64,000 bases of DNA, from assembly GCA_964036045.1 (NCBI GenBank), contig OZ038379.1, positions 82,608,562-82,672,561 of the forward strand, in the 5' to 3' direction. A program made the position numbers and the translations under genes. Positions 47,514 to 59,800 of the stretch are shown here, piece by piece. The notes beneath the pieces were generated by a model. The model was not told where the DNA came from and made no database searches. It was given only the letters and a program-made list of their open reading frames with translations. The stretch's first letter is position 1, and each line of letters begins with the position of its first letter. This DNA comes from Eutreptiella sp. 'Long Island Sound 2002' (lineage: Eukaryota; Euglenozoa; Euglenophyceae; Eutreptiales; Eutreptiaceae).

Positions 47514-48433
47514 TAATATATATGTATATGGAGGTTTGAAGGGGGGGGTCGGGTAAACCCCACTGTTTGCTCCAGTAGCTGACAAAGTTTAGGAAAGTTG
47601 GTTCCCCTGACCCCGCGGTTTGTACCACATTTTGGGGGTGAAAATACCTTCCCCCATATTGAAGGTGGGGAACGCGGTGACGAATTGTCCAGTTGTTTTG
47701 CCTAAAATGTGCGAATCCAGCAGACTAGCTATGCTAGGTGCTTTGTGGACTACTTACCGTGTGCCCTTCATTTCTTGAGCATATTTTGCCACCAAACCCG
47801 GCACGACCCCCAACACCACCAAGCCCGCCTTGAACCTTCACTTAGGCCACACCACCGCCATGAAATTGGCAAGACCACCACAACCCCCATCAGGGCCACA
47901 CATGGTGCCACCCTTGTGGTAGCTACTGGCCCGGCCAAGCCCCGCACAACCTGCCTAGGCACGCATGGGAACAGTGCTCCCACATTGAGGGCTCAACCAA
48001 AAAGTTGGAAACCTCCCAATTTGACCTTTTGTAGAAACCCGCCACTGTCTAGTTAGGGCGTGCGACCTATTTTTGTGGATTCGGGGCATCTAAAATAGGG
48101 GGGCCCGGTACCAAGGTCCATGGAGGGTGGCAGCGGTTTAAGCAAATTTCGATTTCGGCCAAAAACCCCTACTAGTTCAATGAATAGGCCCCCCTCCCCG
48201 CCGTCCAACCTTCATAAATATAGCTAAATGTCAAAAATAGTTGTAGGGTAACTCCTTGAGTAAAATATAGGTACATGTATTCCTTCCATGGAGAGGATTT
48301 CTCCAATCTGTGCGCTACCAATTGTAGGCGCTGGGTGGCATCTGAGATGGTATAGGCTCTGCTTCCCATGTAATTGATGGAAATATTGCCTGCGCAACAT
48401 AGGAGTGTTGCGGCAAAACAATGCACACAGTGG
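47514..48433. other. No recognised gene
   Basis: Unique-looking sequence. A minus-strand stretch at 48172-48441 (HCFAATLLCCAGNISINYM) reads moderately well and may be a downstream remnant of the minus-strand coding that follows, in another frame. Confidence 0.25.
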
Positions 48434-48950
48434 CTACGCAAGCTGAGCCTTCAACTTATCAGTTGACCGTTCCAACTCCTCCACATGGCCCCTCGGATAA
48501 ACATGATTGGTCTGTATGATACCGACGACGGAGGGTGGTACTGCGAAGTTGATTGCCTCCTCCTTCGATTGGGCCATGGCATCTCCCACCAGTGCCCAAG
48601 AGAAGAACTCCATTTTGCCAAGATGAATGGTCCTTGTCTTGGACTAGGTCCCACATTCACGTTTATCCACAAGTTGCACCGCCTTCCACAATGTGCATGC
48701 ATACAGGTGTTGGTGGTCGGAGAACACGAGATTGTTCACCAGTAGGTCACGCAAGAGCTGACGGACATGTGAAGACTTTGTGAAGATTGTCGACGTCCGA
48801 GACACAATGATACAATGAGGATGATCGGCATCGCTTGAGACGTTGTCACGTTGAATGTAGCCTACCTCGGGCACAAAGCCTTTAGTGAACCCGTCCTACA
48901 TCACACATAGATTACTATCCTTGAAAACAGGGCAGATGACCATGGCTCAA
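48434..48950 (-). pseudogene. Decayed minus-strand coding segment with C-terminal coiled coil
   Basis: One minus-strand frame reads continuously from about 48970 to a terminal TAG at plus 48434-48436: AMVICPVFKDSNLCVM, DGFTKGFVPEVGYIQRDNV, RQLLRDLLVNNLVFSDHQH, TRTIHLGKMEFFSWALVGD and GHVEELERSTDKLKAQLA. It is interrupted only by TGA (48947-48949), TAG (48896-48898) and TAG (48644-48646). The last segment is a heptad-like coiled coil. The family is unknown. The same stop pattern in an unrelated sequence from the retroelement is notable. Confidence 0.5.
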
Positions 48951-51400
48951 ACTTGCACTTTGGCTGCAGGTGAGCATTTAGAAAGCCCTGGTCCTCCCTT
49001 TGGGGATGTAGGTATGAATCGGATACATTCCAATCCACAGAGGAGGAGCAGTGCCATGTCACTATAGTGTGCATTTGCAGTGCTCTAAGGACTAGCGCCA
49101 CGTATGCTAGCCTCGGCCTTGCACAATAAAAAACAACTGTCTCCAAGTGGAGGTCGTTAAGGTACAGGGTGTGTGCCACTTGGCTTCAGCCTATGCAGGG
49201 CTCTTTATGGTCCAAGAAACGGGTTTGTGGCGCTGAAAAAAGTGTGAGATCCCTTTCCTTTTGCCTGTGCTGTTGTACAACCCTTGGGCTGACAAATAGT
49301 GGACTTGCATCAGCCATGTACCACTAGGAACGTACACCATGAACCTACCATGGCCACACCGACTTGAGTGCTCGAGGCACTTGCTCAACCGTGACCTTGG
49401 TGTGGCCACGGAGGCATGGACTGTTGCTGCTACAAGAGGTAGGGAGGGGGATAGCTGATGTTCGCAAATGGGGCCAAGAAGGGGGGGCTATGGAGCAGGG
49501 CTATGCCCAGGGAGGGGAGGTGCACTTTGGAGCAATCAGCTACATTTGCAGCAAAAACCTGTTGGCTGTTGCTGCGGTGGAGGCAGAAGTGGCAGACACA
49601 CATCCTGAACCCCATTCACTACTGCATCCACAGGAAACGGATGATCACACAGGACCACACATAGGAATCCCTGGGGTGAACATCGTAATGATGGTGTTGC
49701 TCTCGTGGGGCATGATTCGGGGACACATTGCCATTAGAAAAATCAGAGAATACGGGCCAGCATTATAGGAGGGGTGTAATGCCAAACCTAGTGCGGTCTC
49801 CAGAGCGCTCATACACCAACCCAACTCCACTGACCCACACGTGCAAGCAGAGGACCTGCAGGGTCGGCCCATCAAACATAAATTCACGAAGGTGCAAAAA
49901 AGAGGACCCCTTGCGTTCCAGCAGCATACCTCATGTCTCCACCCTTGACACCCTGGCCCACACCCTAAGTGCCAGTACACAGGCTGTGGGTAGACGTCTC
50001 CATGACATTGTCCAAGCTGCAGTACCGGCCACGACCCCCAATGTCCATGGCTGCTGCCAGGGTCAGTAACAAAGCCCACTGGCAGCTGTGAGGGCAGAAA
50101 GAAAGCAAGTGCTGCATGCGGCCATCCAGCGGCAGGCCACGGGCCAGCACCAGGCTGTAGTGTTGTTGTGAGGTATTGTGGCCCTGGGCACCATCTCAGT
50201 GGCTGCCAGCAAGGAGTTAACGGCATCTACGGGTACTACTCCTTTGGATTTAACTCAGGAGAAATTATATCAGCTGCATCGGCGCCATCCCACAGGCCTG
50301 GTGGGCCACAACAACCAGGATGGTTGGTCCACAATGTAGCGAGAACCAGGCAACTGCACAGAAGGGTCCTGCCCATACCCTTACCCTCCTTCTGAATGCA
50401 GCCAGCATTTGATCCCCCATTTGAAGCTCCAAGGCAAGAGACAGGTTTCGGCCAACTCCTGTCGCCAGGAAAACTCCGCAACGCTATTCCTTCAGCGCTG
50501 TCGCCGCCAACAACAACCAACAAATTCTGCAATTGTCAATGGCAAGGACGAGGGTTCCCAATCGCCAACTAAACCCCTTCCTCGCCTCCTCAGCCCCTTT
50601 CGATCACAAGCCTTGGGCCCATTGCACATGGGTTTGCACACTCTGCAGGGCAGTTGCATGGTGTTGCAGGTCAGCACAATACATTTGAGGCATGCTCATC
50701 TGCTGCTCAACGCTCTGCAGGATCCGTCCATCGGCGGGAGTCTTATGCGCATGTTCTCTGGGGTTGGCGGCACCAAGCAAGAGCTGAAGAGAGCAGATGG
50801 CATTGGGAGCAGGTCACACATGGCTGCATGTTCGATTGGTCTATGTGCATACATGTTGTGCTCATGGGTGATGAGTGCACACCTGCGCCTTGCAACCCCT
50901 TCTCTGCACTTGCATTTTGCTGGAGGACTGCATACCGAACATAGGATAGATCTTGTGTTTTTGGTGTTTTGCCATCCAAGAGTATTTCAAGGCTACACAC
51001 GCCGCATGCTTCATCTTATGTATCCCCTTCCAATACAACAAGGGTGTTCCACGGCAGTAATATACCATTCATACTATCATTCAAAGTATTATCCAAAGGC
51101 ATGTACGGTCACAATTTTTTGAAACATGCATGTTCACAACCTTTTGAACAAAATGTACCTGTGGCTGCAGCTTACAGTCTCTAGCCCCCAATACCTTCGA
51201 AACATCATGGCTATGGGAAGAGGCAAAGCACTGAGGCTGCCACAAACACTTTTGGGTACTGCTGCACATGCATGGCAATGGAGCTGTTGCATGAAGGGTA
51301 TGACAAAGGGCACTCTCAGGACACCACCATCTGGTACATCAAACATCACCTTCGTACATCCAGGGGATGGCTGACAACTGCGCCTTGCAGCCGTCATCGT
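48951..51400 (-). pseudogene. Further decayed minus-strand coding stretches
   Basis: Several minus-strand frames read like protein: LYLNDLHLETVVFYCARPRL (49179 down), WLMQVHYLSAQGLYNS (49409 down), WCMSALETALGLALHPSYN (about 49830 down) and PGCTKVMFDVPDGGVLRVPF (51397 down). TAG stops recur in them. They could be exons of one gene or a decayed transposon together with 48434-48950. The plus-strand frames over the same region (for example 50409-51122) look less natural. Exon borders cannot be set. Confidence 0.3.
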
Positions 51401-51741
51401 CGCACTTCTAGGTTCACAATCCGTGCCCCCACAAGCCGTTGCACTCTTTGAGTTTTTGCACTACTTTGTGTTATCCTTTCTGGGTGCCTTAGTGAGTCAT
51501 TGTCTCCATTTCTTTTCGGCTCTGTTTAGCATGTGGGCTTCATCTCACACACTTTCTTTTGTGCCGTTTGACCACCTTTGCTTTTTTAAAATGGCCCCGA
51601 AATTGTGGTAGGCAATTTTTTTGCTAACTTGGTTAATGGTCTTAAATCTCGCACCTCGACTCACAATATCCCACATTCAGACCTATCCATTGCAAGCGTT
51701 TGTATTTGTGTTTGTGTATGTGTGTGTGTGTGTGTACGCAG

Positions 51742-52338
51742 GACTGCCGTACAGACCAGTGCTGTGGCTCCATATGCAAAGCGATGGGGATGGTGATGGT
51801 TAGGGGTCCGACAAGAGCAGGGCTGGCCTTTGCTGACCCGGCAGCACTGTCGGCATCCTGGGATCTGAAGCTGGGTCCTCCCCTCCTGAGCCCGGGAAGA
51901 GCGTACCACGGGTACCTGGGGGCAATTTTCACAGGGGTGTTAAAAAATGGGCTGCCGTTCACTGATTCATGGGCTGCGCAGATTCTCAGCGCTGCGGCGT
52001 GGTTGCAGGTTGCCATGCTTTCTGGCTACGGCAGGGCAGAGGCAATGAGAGCGATGCATAAAGGCGTGTATAGGGCGTATGCCACGGCTCCACATGACGT
52101 TCAAGCCACGGTGAAAGCTGTTTACTCAGTGTTGTATACACTCCCGGCTCCACGGCACACGGTAGCACAGCACATAAGTAAGTGGCATGGCGTTCATGCA
52201 TATTGGGAGGGGGGGGCAGTACAGCAGCTAGTATGCACTAGAGCAGGTGGTTGTGCAAGGGGTAACAGGGTGCTGGTGCTCAGACATTGCTTGCATGCGC
52301 CTATTGAGTGCGGAGACATGACCTTGTGTGGTATCTAA
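51742..52338 (+). CDS. Hypothetical terminal exon
   Basis: A GT-rich tract ends in GTGTGTACGCAG, a possible acceptor, directly before an open frame of about 198 codons that ends at TAA 52336-52338. Text includes AMGMVMVRGPTRAGLAFADP, AYHGYLGAIFTGVLKNGLP, VQATVKAVYSVLYTLPAP and HISKWHGVHAYWEGGAVQQL. The composition is that of a folded protein with small hydrophobic residues, and no decay is evident in this stretch. I recognise no family. The upstream GT tract translated as Cys/Val repeats is not part of it. Confidence 0.4.
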   Translation, partial: DCRTDQCCGSICKAMGMVMVRGPTRAGLAFADPAALSASWDLKLGPPLLSPGRAYHGYLGAIFTGVLKNGLPFTDSWAAQILSAAAWLQVAMLSGYGRAEAMRAMHKGVYRAYATAPHDVQATVKAVYSVLYTLPAPRHTVAQHISKWHGVHAYWEGGAVQQLVCTRAGGCARGNRVLVLRHCLHAPIECGDMTLCGI

Positions 52339-52384
52339 CCGTATATGCATGTTTGTGCTACTGACACGCGGCATGGGTTAGGAG

Positions 52385-52457
52385 GCCTGGACTGGTCCAG
52401 AGGTCAGCTGTATAGACTCGTACCACAGTAGCGGAGGTTTGATCCCTCCTATCGTCA
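52385..52457 (+). other. tRNA-like sequence (possible SINE head)
   Basis: GGAGG TTTGATC CCTCC (52431-52447 region) forms a perfect 5-bp stem with a 7-base loop resembling a T arm and B box. The upstream part (TGGTCCAGAGGTCAGC) is only loosely like a D arm. The acceptor stem and an anticodon arm are not convincing, so it is not a functional tRNA. Confidence 0.25.
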
Positions 52458-53690
52458 TATACACAGCACCGCCCCCTACAGCAGCCCACTACGATACCGG
52501 CACTGCCGGCCGCGGTAGGTGCGCCTCGCCGCTTTTTTTCGGATATGCCCCTGCCCCCCTCCAAAAAGAAAAAGAAAAAACACACCACCGTCCCCTCCGG
52601 TAGCGCGCTCGGCTTGCGGGCCTTGAAGGCCGCGGCAGGGGCGCGTTCACTGCAGCCGGCCACCTGCTTGTCTTCTCTTCTCTTCGGCAGGAGGGCCATG
52701 CGCACGGTGGGAATCGAATCGGCGCCTTCACGGCACGAGCCCGGTGACTCAACCATTGGGACAGCACCCACCACAGCCCGATATAGAGTTCACACAGGTA
52801 CAGTACATTCGAGTACCAAGAGTGTCCCTCTCGCCTTGGTGGCTGTTGAGGGGGCAGGGCAGGCACGAAGTTACGGCACACATAACTGAACACCACACAG
52901 TAGAACGCGACCTCGGGATTCACTATGCCTGTAGCCACCCTGTATGCGTGTGTGTGTGGAGTCCCGGTTACGGGACTTCCTGTTTTTCTCATGCTCTGTT
53001 CCAAGGCTGCCCAAGGTATTGAGAGGCGCGGGGACCAGGTAGCAAATGTGTCAGGGTGGCCTAACCAGAAGCGAACGATGTTGGTCTATCGTCCGGGTTC
53101 CTGGTGAGGGAGTGCAGTGGGCAGGGAGAGGGATAAACCCACCTGAGGTAACTTTGCAGAGCCTTATGCTCTGTCTGCTATGCAAGCGTGACCGCGGGCT
53201 TGCCCAAGGCTGCCGCTGGGCTGCTGGTCCTGTTTCTCCTCACACAGAAAGGCGCCTAGTGCAGGCGGGACATGCTACTGTTTTTGTTCTGCTTTGCACC
53301 TGACGAGATCTAGTACATCCAGACTAGTCTTCTCTGTGCTCTGTTTGTCGCCGAAGTGTGTGTGTGTTTCTATGTGCACAGGCACATGCGTGTCTCAGCC
53401 CCAATCTTCCATGGTGCCTTAATAAGATATCGGGAATATTGTGGCTGCCGAAAAATCTCAAACCTCATAATGTCAATCTCATGATTTAAAAATTGATGTT
53501 TTCCTCTAGCTCTAGAGAAATGCAAAGGATCTTGTTGGTTCCCAAGAATCCTTCACATCATTACATAGTCGCCGAGGGATGTAGCATTCAAAGAGTTTTA
53601 GTGCCAGGTGTGCATATGCACCTCTTAGTGGGTTGCCATAGGGGTGCCAACGGGCACTGCAAGGGGGAACATCAATCGTGTGTGATGTAA
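52458..53690. other. No recognised gene
   Basis: A minus-strand stretch at 52690-52775 carries GATTCGATTCCC, another B-box-like word, followed on that strand by sequence ending in a T-rich tract; this may be a second tRNA-related remnant. Otherwise nothing is recognised. Confidence 0.25.
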
Positions 53691-53694
53691 TTCG

Positions 53695-53970
53695 TGGAAT
53701 TTTTTCTTTTGCGGTAAATGCGTGTAACAAAAAAATCGTCTTGTTGTGTAATTTTTTTTCTGGTAAGTCGTGTAAGCCGGTCACACACATTACTGCAAAA
53801 AAAAATTACACGACGTGACGATTTATTTGTTACACGCATTTACCGCAAAAAAGAATTACACGACTTACCGCAAAAAAAAATTACCCGATGTGACGATTTT
53901 TTCCTACACGTGTTTACCACAAAACTAAAAATATTACACGACCTTACTGCAAAGAAGCAATTACCAATTT
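53695..53970. repeat. CCGCAAAAAAAATTACACGA interspersed units, left of minisatellite
   Basis: Short units of about 30 bases built from TTACCGCAAAAA and ATTACACGAC recur in direct and inverted orientation, with TGACGATTTxTT spacers and ACACGxxTTTACC joins. The same family is found at 60190-60345 on the other side of the array. Confidence 0.7.
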
Positions 53971-54109
53971 TACCGAAAATGCATGCATGAAAGCGATGTG
54001 CCCACCTGTGGCTATGTAGTGGCCGCTAGGCCTACGTAGCCCGTGCCAGGGGCCCTCCGAAAGCCCCAAAATTGTTGTTGTGTAGGCTATTTAGTGGCAC
54101 CTAAAATTT

Positions 54110-54880
54110 TTTTCCCATTTCGACTTTTTCTGAAACCCTTCCGTTGCCCCTAGGTTGGGTTTGCGTGATCATTCGGTGACAATATGGGTACTTGAGCGCC
54201 CATGGGGACCCACGTAGTGGCCACTGGGCCCATCTAGCCCGAGCCATGGCCCCCCCAAAAGCTTGGAAATTGCTGTTTGTAAGTGGTTCAATGGCATTTG
54301 GTGTGTGCACAAACTGCCTTAGCAGTTTTCCACCCTCTATAGGTCAAAAATGGAAATTTTTGCAAAGGTTTTTTTTGACATTGTGACCACTCACAATGAT
54401 GAAACATGCTATGTAAAGCATTTTTAGCCCCTCTTTATGTGTTTTTCACCTTACTTTGGGTGTTTTTTTTTGGGGGGGGGTCCCAAGGGGGCCATGGCAC
54501 AACTTGCTTATGCAGTTTTCCAGCCTCGGCAAGTCAAAAATGGAAATTTCCAAAACTTTTTTGTATATTCTTACCATCCAAAATGATCAAATCTCCTTTG
54601 TAAAGCATGTTTTAGACCCTCTTTATGTGTTTTTCACCCTATTTGGGTGTTTTGGGGTGAGGGGGGGGCTCCCAAGGGGGCCGGGGCACAAGATGCTTAT
54701 GCAGTTCTCGGCAGCTCAAAAAATGGAAATTTCCGAAACTGATCTTTTTGATACTCTGACAATACAATATGATGAAATATCCTATGTAAAGCGTGTTTTA
54801 GCCCCTATTTATGTGTTTTTCACCTTATTTGGGTTCCGGTGGGGGGGGGTCCCCAAGAGCTTGGGGCTCCTTGTCCCAAT
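54110..54880. repeat. ~180-bp satellite, second array
   Basis: Units at about 54180-54360, 54360-54535, 54536-54715 and 54716-54880 repeat TATGTAAAGC, TTTATGTGTTTTTCACC, TTTGGGTGTT, a G run, CCAAGGGGGCC, GCACAA, GCTTATGCAGTT and AAAATGGAAATTT. They match the array at 2.1-3.36 kb. The array leads directly into the 10-bp minisatellite. Confidence 0.75.
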
Positions 54881-54939
54881 GGGTGCCGGTTTTGTGGACT
54901 ATGTGCTCAGCATTATTAATGGTTATCGTGCTGTGCGGG

Positions 54940-57650
54940 CCGTTGAAGCGCCCTATGGACCTATGGGGGACTGTGGGGACCTATGCGAGCCTATGGGGAC
55001 CTATGAGGGCTTGTGGGGACCTATGGGGACCTATGGGGGCCTATGGGGACCTATGGGGACTTATGGGGACCTATGGGGACCTATGGGGGCCCATGGGGAC
55101 CTATGGGGGCCCATGGGGACCTATGGGGACCTACGGGGACCTATGGGGGCCTATGGGGACCTATGGGGACCTATCGGGGCCTATGGGGACCTATGGGGAC
55201 CTATCAGCGCCTATGGGAACCTATGGGGACCTATGAGGGCCTATGGGGACCTATTGGGGCCTATGCGGACTTCTGGGGACGTATGGGGACCTATGGGGGT
55301 TTGTGGGGACCTGTGGGGACCTATCGGGGCCTATGGGGACCTATGGGGACCTTTGGGGGCCTATGGGGACCTATCGGGGCCTGTGGGGACCTATGGGGGC
55401 CTATGGGGATCTATGGGGGCCCGTGGGGACCTATGGGGGCCTATGGGGACTTCTTGGGCCCATGGGGGCCTGTGGGGACCTATGGGGACCTATGGGGACC
55501 TAGGGGGCCAATGGGGACCTACGGGGACCTATCGGGGCCTATGGGGACCTATGGGAACCTATGGGGGCCTGTGGGCACCTATGGGGGCCTGTGGGCACCT
55601 ATGGGGACCTATGGGGATCTTTGGGAACCCATTGGATCCTATGGGGACCTCTGGGGGCCCATGGGCACCTTTGGGGACCTATGGGGTCCTTTGGGGGCCT
55701 ATGGGGACCCATCGGGGCCTATGGGGACCTATCAGGGCCTATGGGGACCTATGGGGACCTATGGGGGTTTGTGGGGACCTATGGGGACCTATCAGGGCCT
55801 ATGGGGACTTATGGGGACCTATGGGGGCCTATGGGGGCTTGTGGGGACCTATGGGCACCTGTGGGGACCTATGGGGGGCTATGGGGACCTACGGGGACCT
55901 ATCGGGGCCTATGGGGACGTACGGGAACCTATGGGGGCCTGTGGCGACCTATGGGGACCTGCTGGCACCTATGGGCACCTATGGGGACCTTTGGGAACCC
56001 ATTGGATCCTATGGGGACCTGTGGCCCATGGGGACCTACGGGGACCTATGGGGGCCTGTGGGGACCTATGGGAACCTGCTGGCACCTATGGGCACCTGTG
56101 GGGACCTATGGGGACCTTTGGGGACCCATTGGAACCCATGGGGCCCAATCGGGCCTATGGGCACCTATGGGCACCTATGGGCACCTTCGGGGACCTATGG
56201 GGACCTATGGGGGCCTATGGGGACCTATGGGGGCCTATGGGGACGTACGGGGACCTATCGGGGCCTATGCGGACGTACGGGAACCTATGGGGGCCTGTGG
56301 GGACCTATGGGCACTTGCTGGCACCTATGGGCACCTACGGGGACTTTGGGAACCCATTGGATCCTATGGGGACCTCTGGGGGCCCATGGGCACCTATGGG
56401 GACCTATGAGGACCTATGGCGGCCTATGGGGACCTATGGGGGCCTATGGGGACCCATCAAGGCCTATGGGGACCTGTGGGGACCTATGGGCTGTGGGTAC
56501 CTATGGGGACCTTTGGGGGCCTGTGGGGAGTTACGGGGACCTATCGGGGCCCATGGGGACCTACGGGGACCTATGGGGGCCTGTGGCGACCTATGGGAAC
56601 CTGCTGGCACCTATGGGCACCTGTGGGGACCTATGGGGACGTTTGGGGACCCATTGGAACCTATGGGGACCCATGGGGCCTATGGGCACCTATGGGGACC
56701 TATGGGGGCCTATGGGGGCCTGTGGGGCCTATGGGGACCTATCGGGGCCTATGGGGACCTATGGGGACCTATGGGGGTTTGTGGGGACCTATGGGGACCT
56801 ATCAGGGCCTATGGGTACCTATGGGGGCGTATGGGGGCCCATGGGGACCTATCGGGGCCTATGGGGACCTGTTGGGACCTATGGGGACCTATGGCCGGTT
56901 GTGGGGACCTATGGGGACCTATCGGGGCCTACGGGTACCTATGGGGGCCTATGGGGACCTATTGGGGCCTATGGGGACCTATGGGGGCCTATGGGGACTT
57001 ATCGGGGCCTATGGGGGCTTGTGGGCACCTATGGTGGCCTATAGGGACCTATGGGGGGCAATGGGGACCTCCGGGGACCTATCGGGGCCTATGGGGACCT
57101 ATGGGAACCTATGGGCCCCTGCGGGGACCTATGGGGACCTGCTAGCACCTATGGGCGCCTATGGGGACCTATGGGGACCTATGGGGACCCATTGGATCCT
57201 ATGGGGACCTCTGGGGGCCCATGGGCGCCCAGGGGCACCTTTGGGGACCTATGGGGACCTATGGGAGCCTATGGGGACCTATGGGGGCCTATGGGGACCT
57301 ATCGGGGCCTATGGGGACCTGTGGGGACCTATGGGGACCTATGGGGGTTTGTGGGGACCTATGGGGACCTATCGGGGCCTATGGGTACCTATGGGGGCCT
57401 ATGGGGGCCTATGGGGACTTATCGCGGCCTATGGGGGCCTGCAGGGACCTTAGGGGACCTATGGGGGTTTGTGGGGACCTATGGGGGCCTATGGGGACCT
57501 ATCAGGGCCTATGGGGACCTACGGGGACCTATCGGGGCCTATGGGGACCTACGGGGACCTATGGGGGCATGTGGGGACCTATGGGAACCTGATGGCACCT
57601 ATGGGCACCTGTGGGGACCTATGGGGACTTTTGGGGGCCAATTGGAACCT
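54940..57650 (+). repeat. 10-bp CTATGGGGAC minisatellite, part 1
   Basis: The unit is CTATGGGGAC or CTATGGGGGC with variants such as CTATCGGGGC and CTTTGGGGAC. It repeats with almost perfect 10-bp spacing for 2.7 kb. Because ten is not a multiple of three and the unit has no stop in any plus frame, all three plus frames stay open and read GDLWGPMGTY-type decapeptides. These long frames have no other coding support. Variant units form a higher-order pattern, for example GAACCTGCTGGCACC followed by CCCATTGGAxCC. Confidence 0.95.
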
Positions 57651-58288
57651 ATGGGGGGGGGGGGGGGGGGGGGGGGGGGGCAAAAAAAAACGGGGAGGGG
57701 GGGGGGGGGGAACAAGAGGCCGAGGCCCAAGGCACCCGAGGCCGGAAAACACGAAAAGCAGGAGACAACGGGGCGCACAGAGGGGGGGGGAGGGGAAAAA
57801 AAGGGGGGGGGGGCGACAAGACGCCAAGGCCCAAGGCACCCGGGGCCGGAAAACACGCAAAGCAGGACACAACGGGGGCGCAACAAGGGGGGGGAAGGGG
57901 GAAAGGAAAAAAAAACAAAAAAAAAACCCCAACAACAAACACGAACGGGGCAATCCCTGCCCAGAGGGGGCCGAACAAGCAAAGAGCGCAGCAAGAACGG
58001 CCAAAGGAAAGGTGAGGTGCACCAAAACGCGCCCGGGAGGCCAGCCCGCCCGACCCGGCCAGGAAGAGCACGCACACACACACGCGCGGGACCCGGGCGT
58101 GGCGTCCTCCGACCCGAAAGGGGCGGTGTCGGCGTCCACACGAAACAGCCCCGGTGCACCGGCCGAGTCCCCCGTCGAAAGACGGATAGTACGGGAAACC
58201 GGACGCGTCAGTGACCGGGTCCACACACGCCGAACCACCGCAAGGAGATGTCAGATGAGGGTGCGGACGCGGCCGCCCTTACTTACTT
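57651..58288. other. G-run and A-run segment interrupting the minisatellite
   Basis: About 640 bp that does not belong to the array. It starts with roughly 25 G, then A and G runs, with an internal duplication: CCAAGGCACCCGxGGCCGGA and AAAACACGxAAAGCAGGA occur at about 57727 and 57831. It ends in TTACTTACTTACTTAC before the array resumes. It could be an insertion, but the homopolymers and the duplicated arrays on both sides also fit a misassembly. Confidence 0.6.
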
Positions 58289-59800
58289 ACTTACCTATGG
58301 GGACCTTTGGGGCCCTATGGGGAGCTACGGGGACCTATCGGGGCCCATGGGGACCTACGGGGACCTATGGGGGCCTGTGGCGACCTATGGGAACCTGCTG
58401 GCACCTATGGGCACCTGTGGGGACCTATGGGGACGTTTGGGGACCCATTGGAACCTATGGGTACCCATGGGGCCTATGGGCACCTATGGGGACCTATGGG
58501 GGCCTATCGGGGCCTATGGGGACCTATGGGGACCTATGGGGACCTATGGGGGTTTGTGGGGACCTATGGGGACCTATCGGGGCCTATGGGTACCTACGGG
58601 GGCGTATGGGGGCCTATGGGGACCTATCGGGGCCTATGGGGACCTGTTGGGACCTATGGGGACCTATGGCCGGTTGTGGGGACCTATGGGGACCTATCGG
58701 GGCCTACGGGTACCTATGGGGGCCTATGGGGACCTATTGGGGCCTATGGGGACCTATGGGGGCCTATGGGGACTTATCGGGGCCTATGGGGGCCTGTGGG
58801 GACCTATGGGGACCTATGGTGGCCTATAGGGACCTATGGGGGGCAATGGGGACCGCCGGGGACCTATCGGGGCCTATGGGGACCTATGGGAACCTATGGG
58901 GCCCTGCGGGGACCTTTGGGGACCTGCTAGCACCTATGGGGACCTATGGGGACCTTTGGGAACCCATTGGATCGTATGGGGACCTCTGGGGGCCCATGGG
59001 CGCCCATGGGCACCTATGGGGACCTATGGGGACCTATGGGGGCCTATGGGGACCTATGGGGGCCTGTGGGGACCTATCGGGGCCTATGGGGACCTGTGGG
59101 GACCTATGGGGACCTATGGGGGTTTGTGGGGACCTATGGGGACCTATCGGGGCCTATGGGTACCTATGGGGGCCTATGGGGGCCTATGGGGGCCTATGGG
59201 GACTTATCGCGGCCTATGGGGGCCTGCAGGGACCTTAGGGGACCTATGGGGGTTCGTGGGGACCTATGGGGGCCTATGGGGACCTATCAGGGCCTATGGG
59301 GACCTACGGGGACCTATCGGGGCCTATGGGGACCTACGGGGACCTATGGGGGCATGTGGGGACCTATGGGAACCTGCTGGCACCTATGGGCACCTGTGGG
59401 GACCTATGGGGACCTTTGGGGACCAATTGGAACCTATGGGGACCTATGGGGCCTATGGGCACCTATGGGGGCTGATGGGGGCCTATGGGGACCTATGGGG
59501 GCTTGTGGGGGCCTATGGGGACCTGTTGGCACATGTGGGCACCTATGGGATTCTATGGGCGCCTGTGGGGGTCTATGGGGACTCATTGGCATCTATGGGG
59601 ACCTTTGGGGACCCATTGGCATCTATGGGGACCTTTGGGGACTCATTTGCACCTATGGGGACCTCTGGGGGCCTATGGGCACCTATGGGGGCCCATGGGG
59701 ACCTATCGGCCCTTATGGGGACCTATCGGGGCCTATGGGGACCTTTGGGGACCCATTGGCACCTATGGGGACCTATCCGGGCCTATGGGGACCTATGGCG
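58289..59800 (+). repeat. 10-bp CTATGGGGAC minisatellite, part 2
   Basis: Same 10-bp unit. The stretch 58293-59440 repeats 56503-57650 nearly variant for variant, so a block of about 1.15 kb has been duplicated. The final 350 bp is more degenerate, with CATTGGCATC and TTTGGGGAC variants. Confidence 0.93.

Noticed and set aside
53695-53970. A-rich units considered as telomere-like repeats
   Set aside because: The units are long, mixed in orientation and interspersed, not a short uniform telomeric motif.
54456-57145. Very long plus-strand frames (up to 862 codons) of GDLWGPMGTY repeats
   Set aside because: They exist in all three frames because a 10-bp unit lacks stops; there is no promoter, unique domain or splice evidence.
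57579-58238. Pro-rich minus frames over the G-run segment
   Set aside because: They depend on homopolymer runs and probably on sequencing or assembly error.
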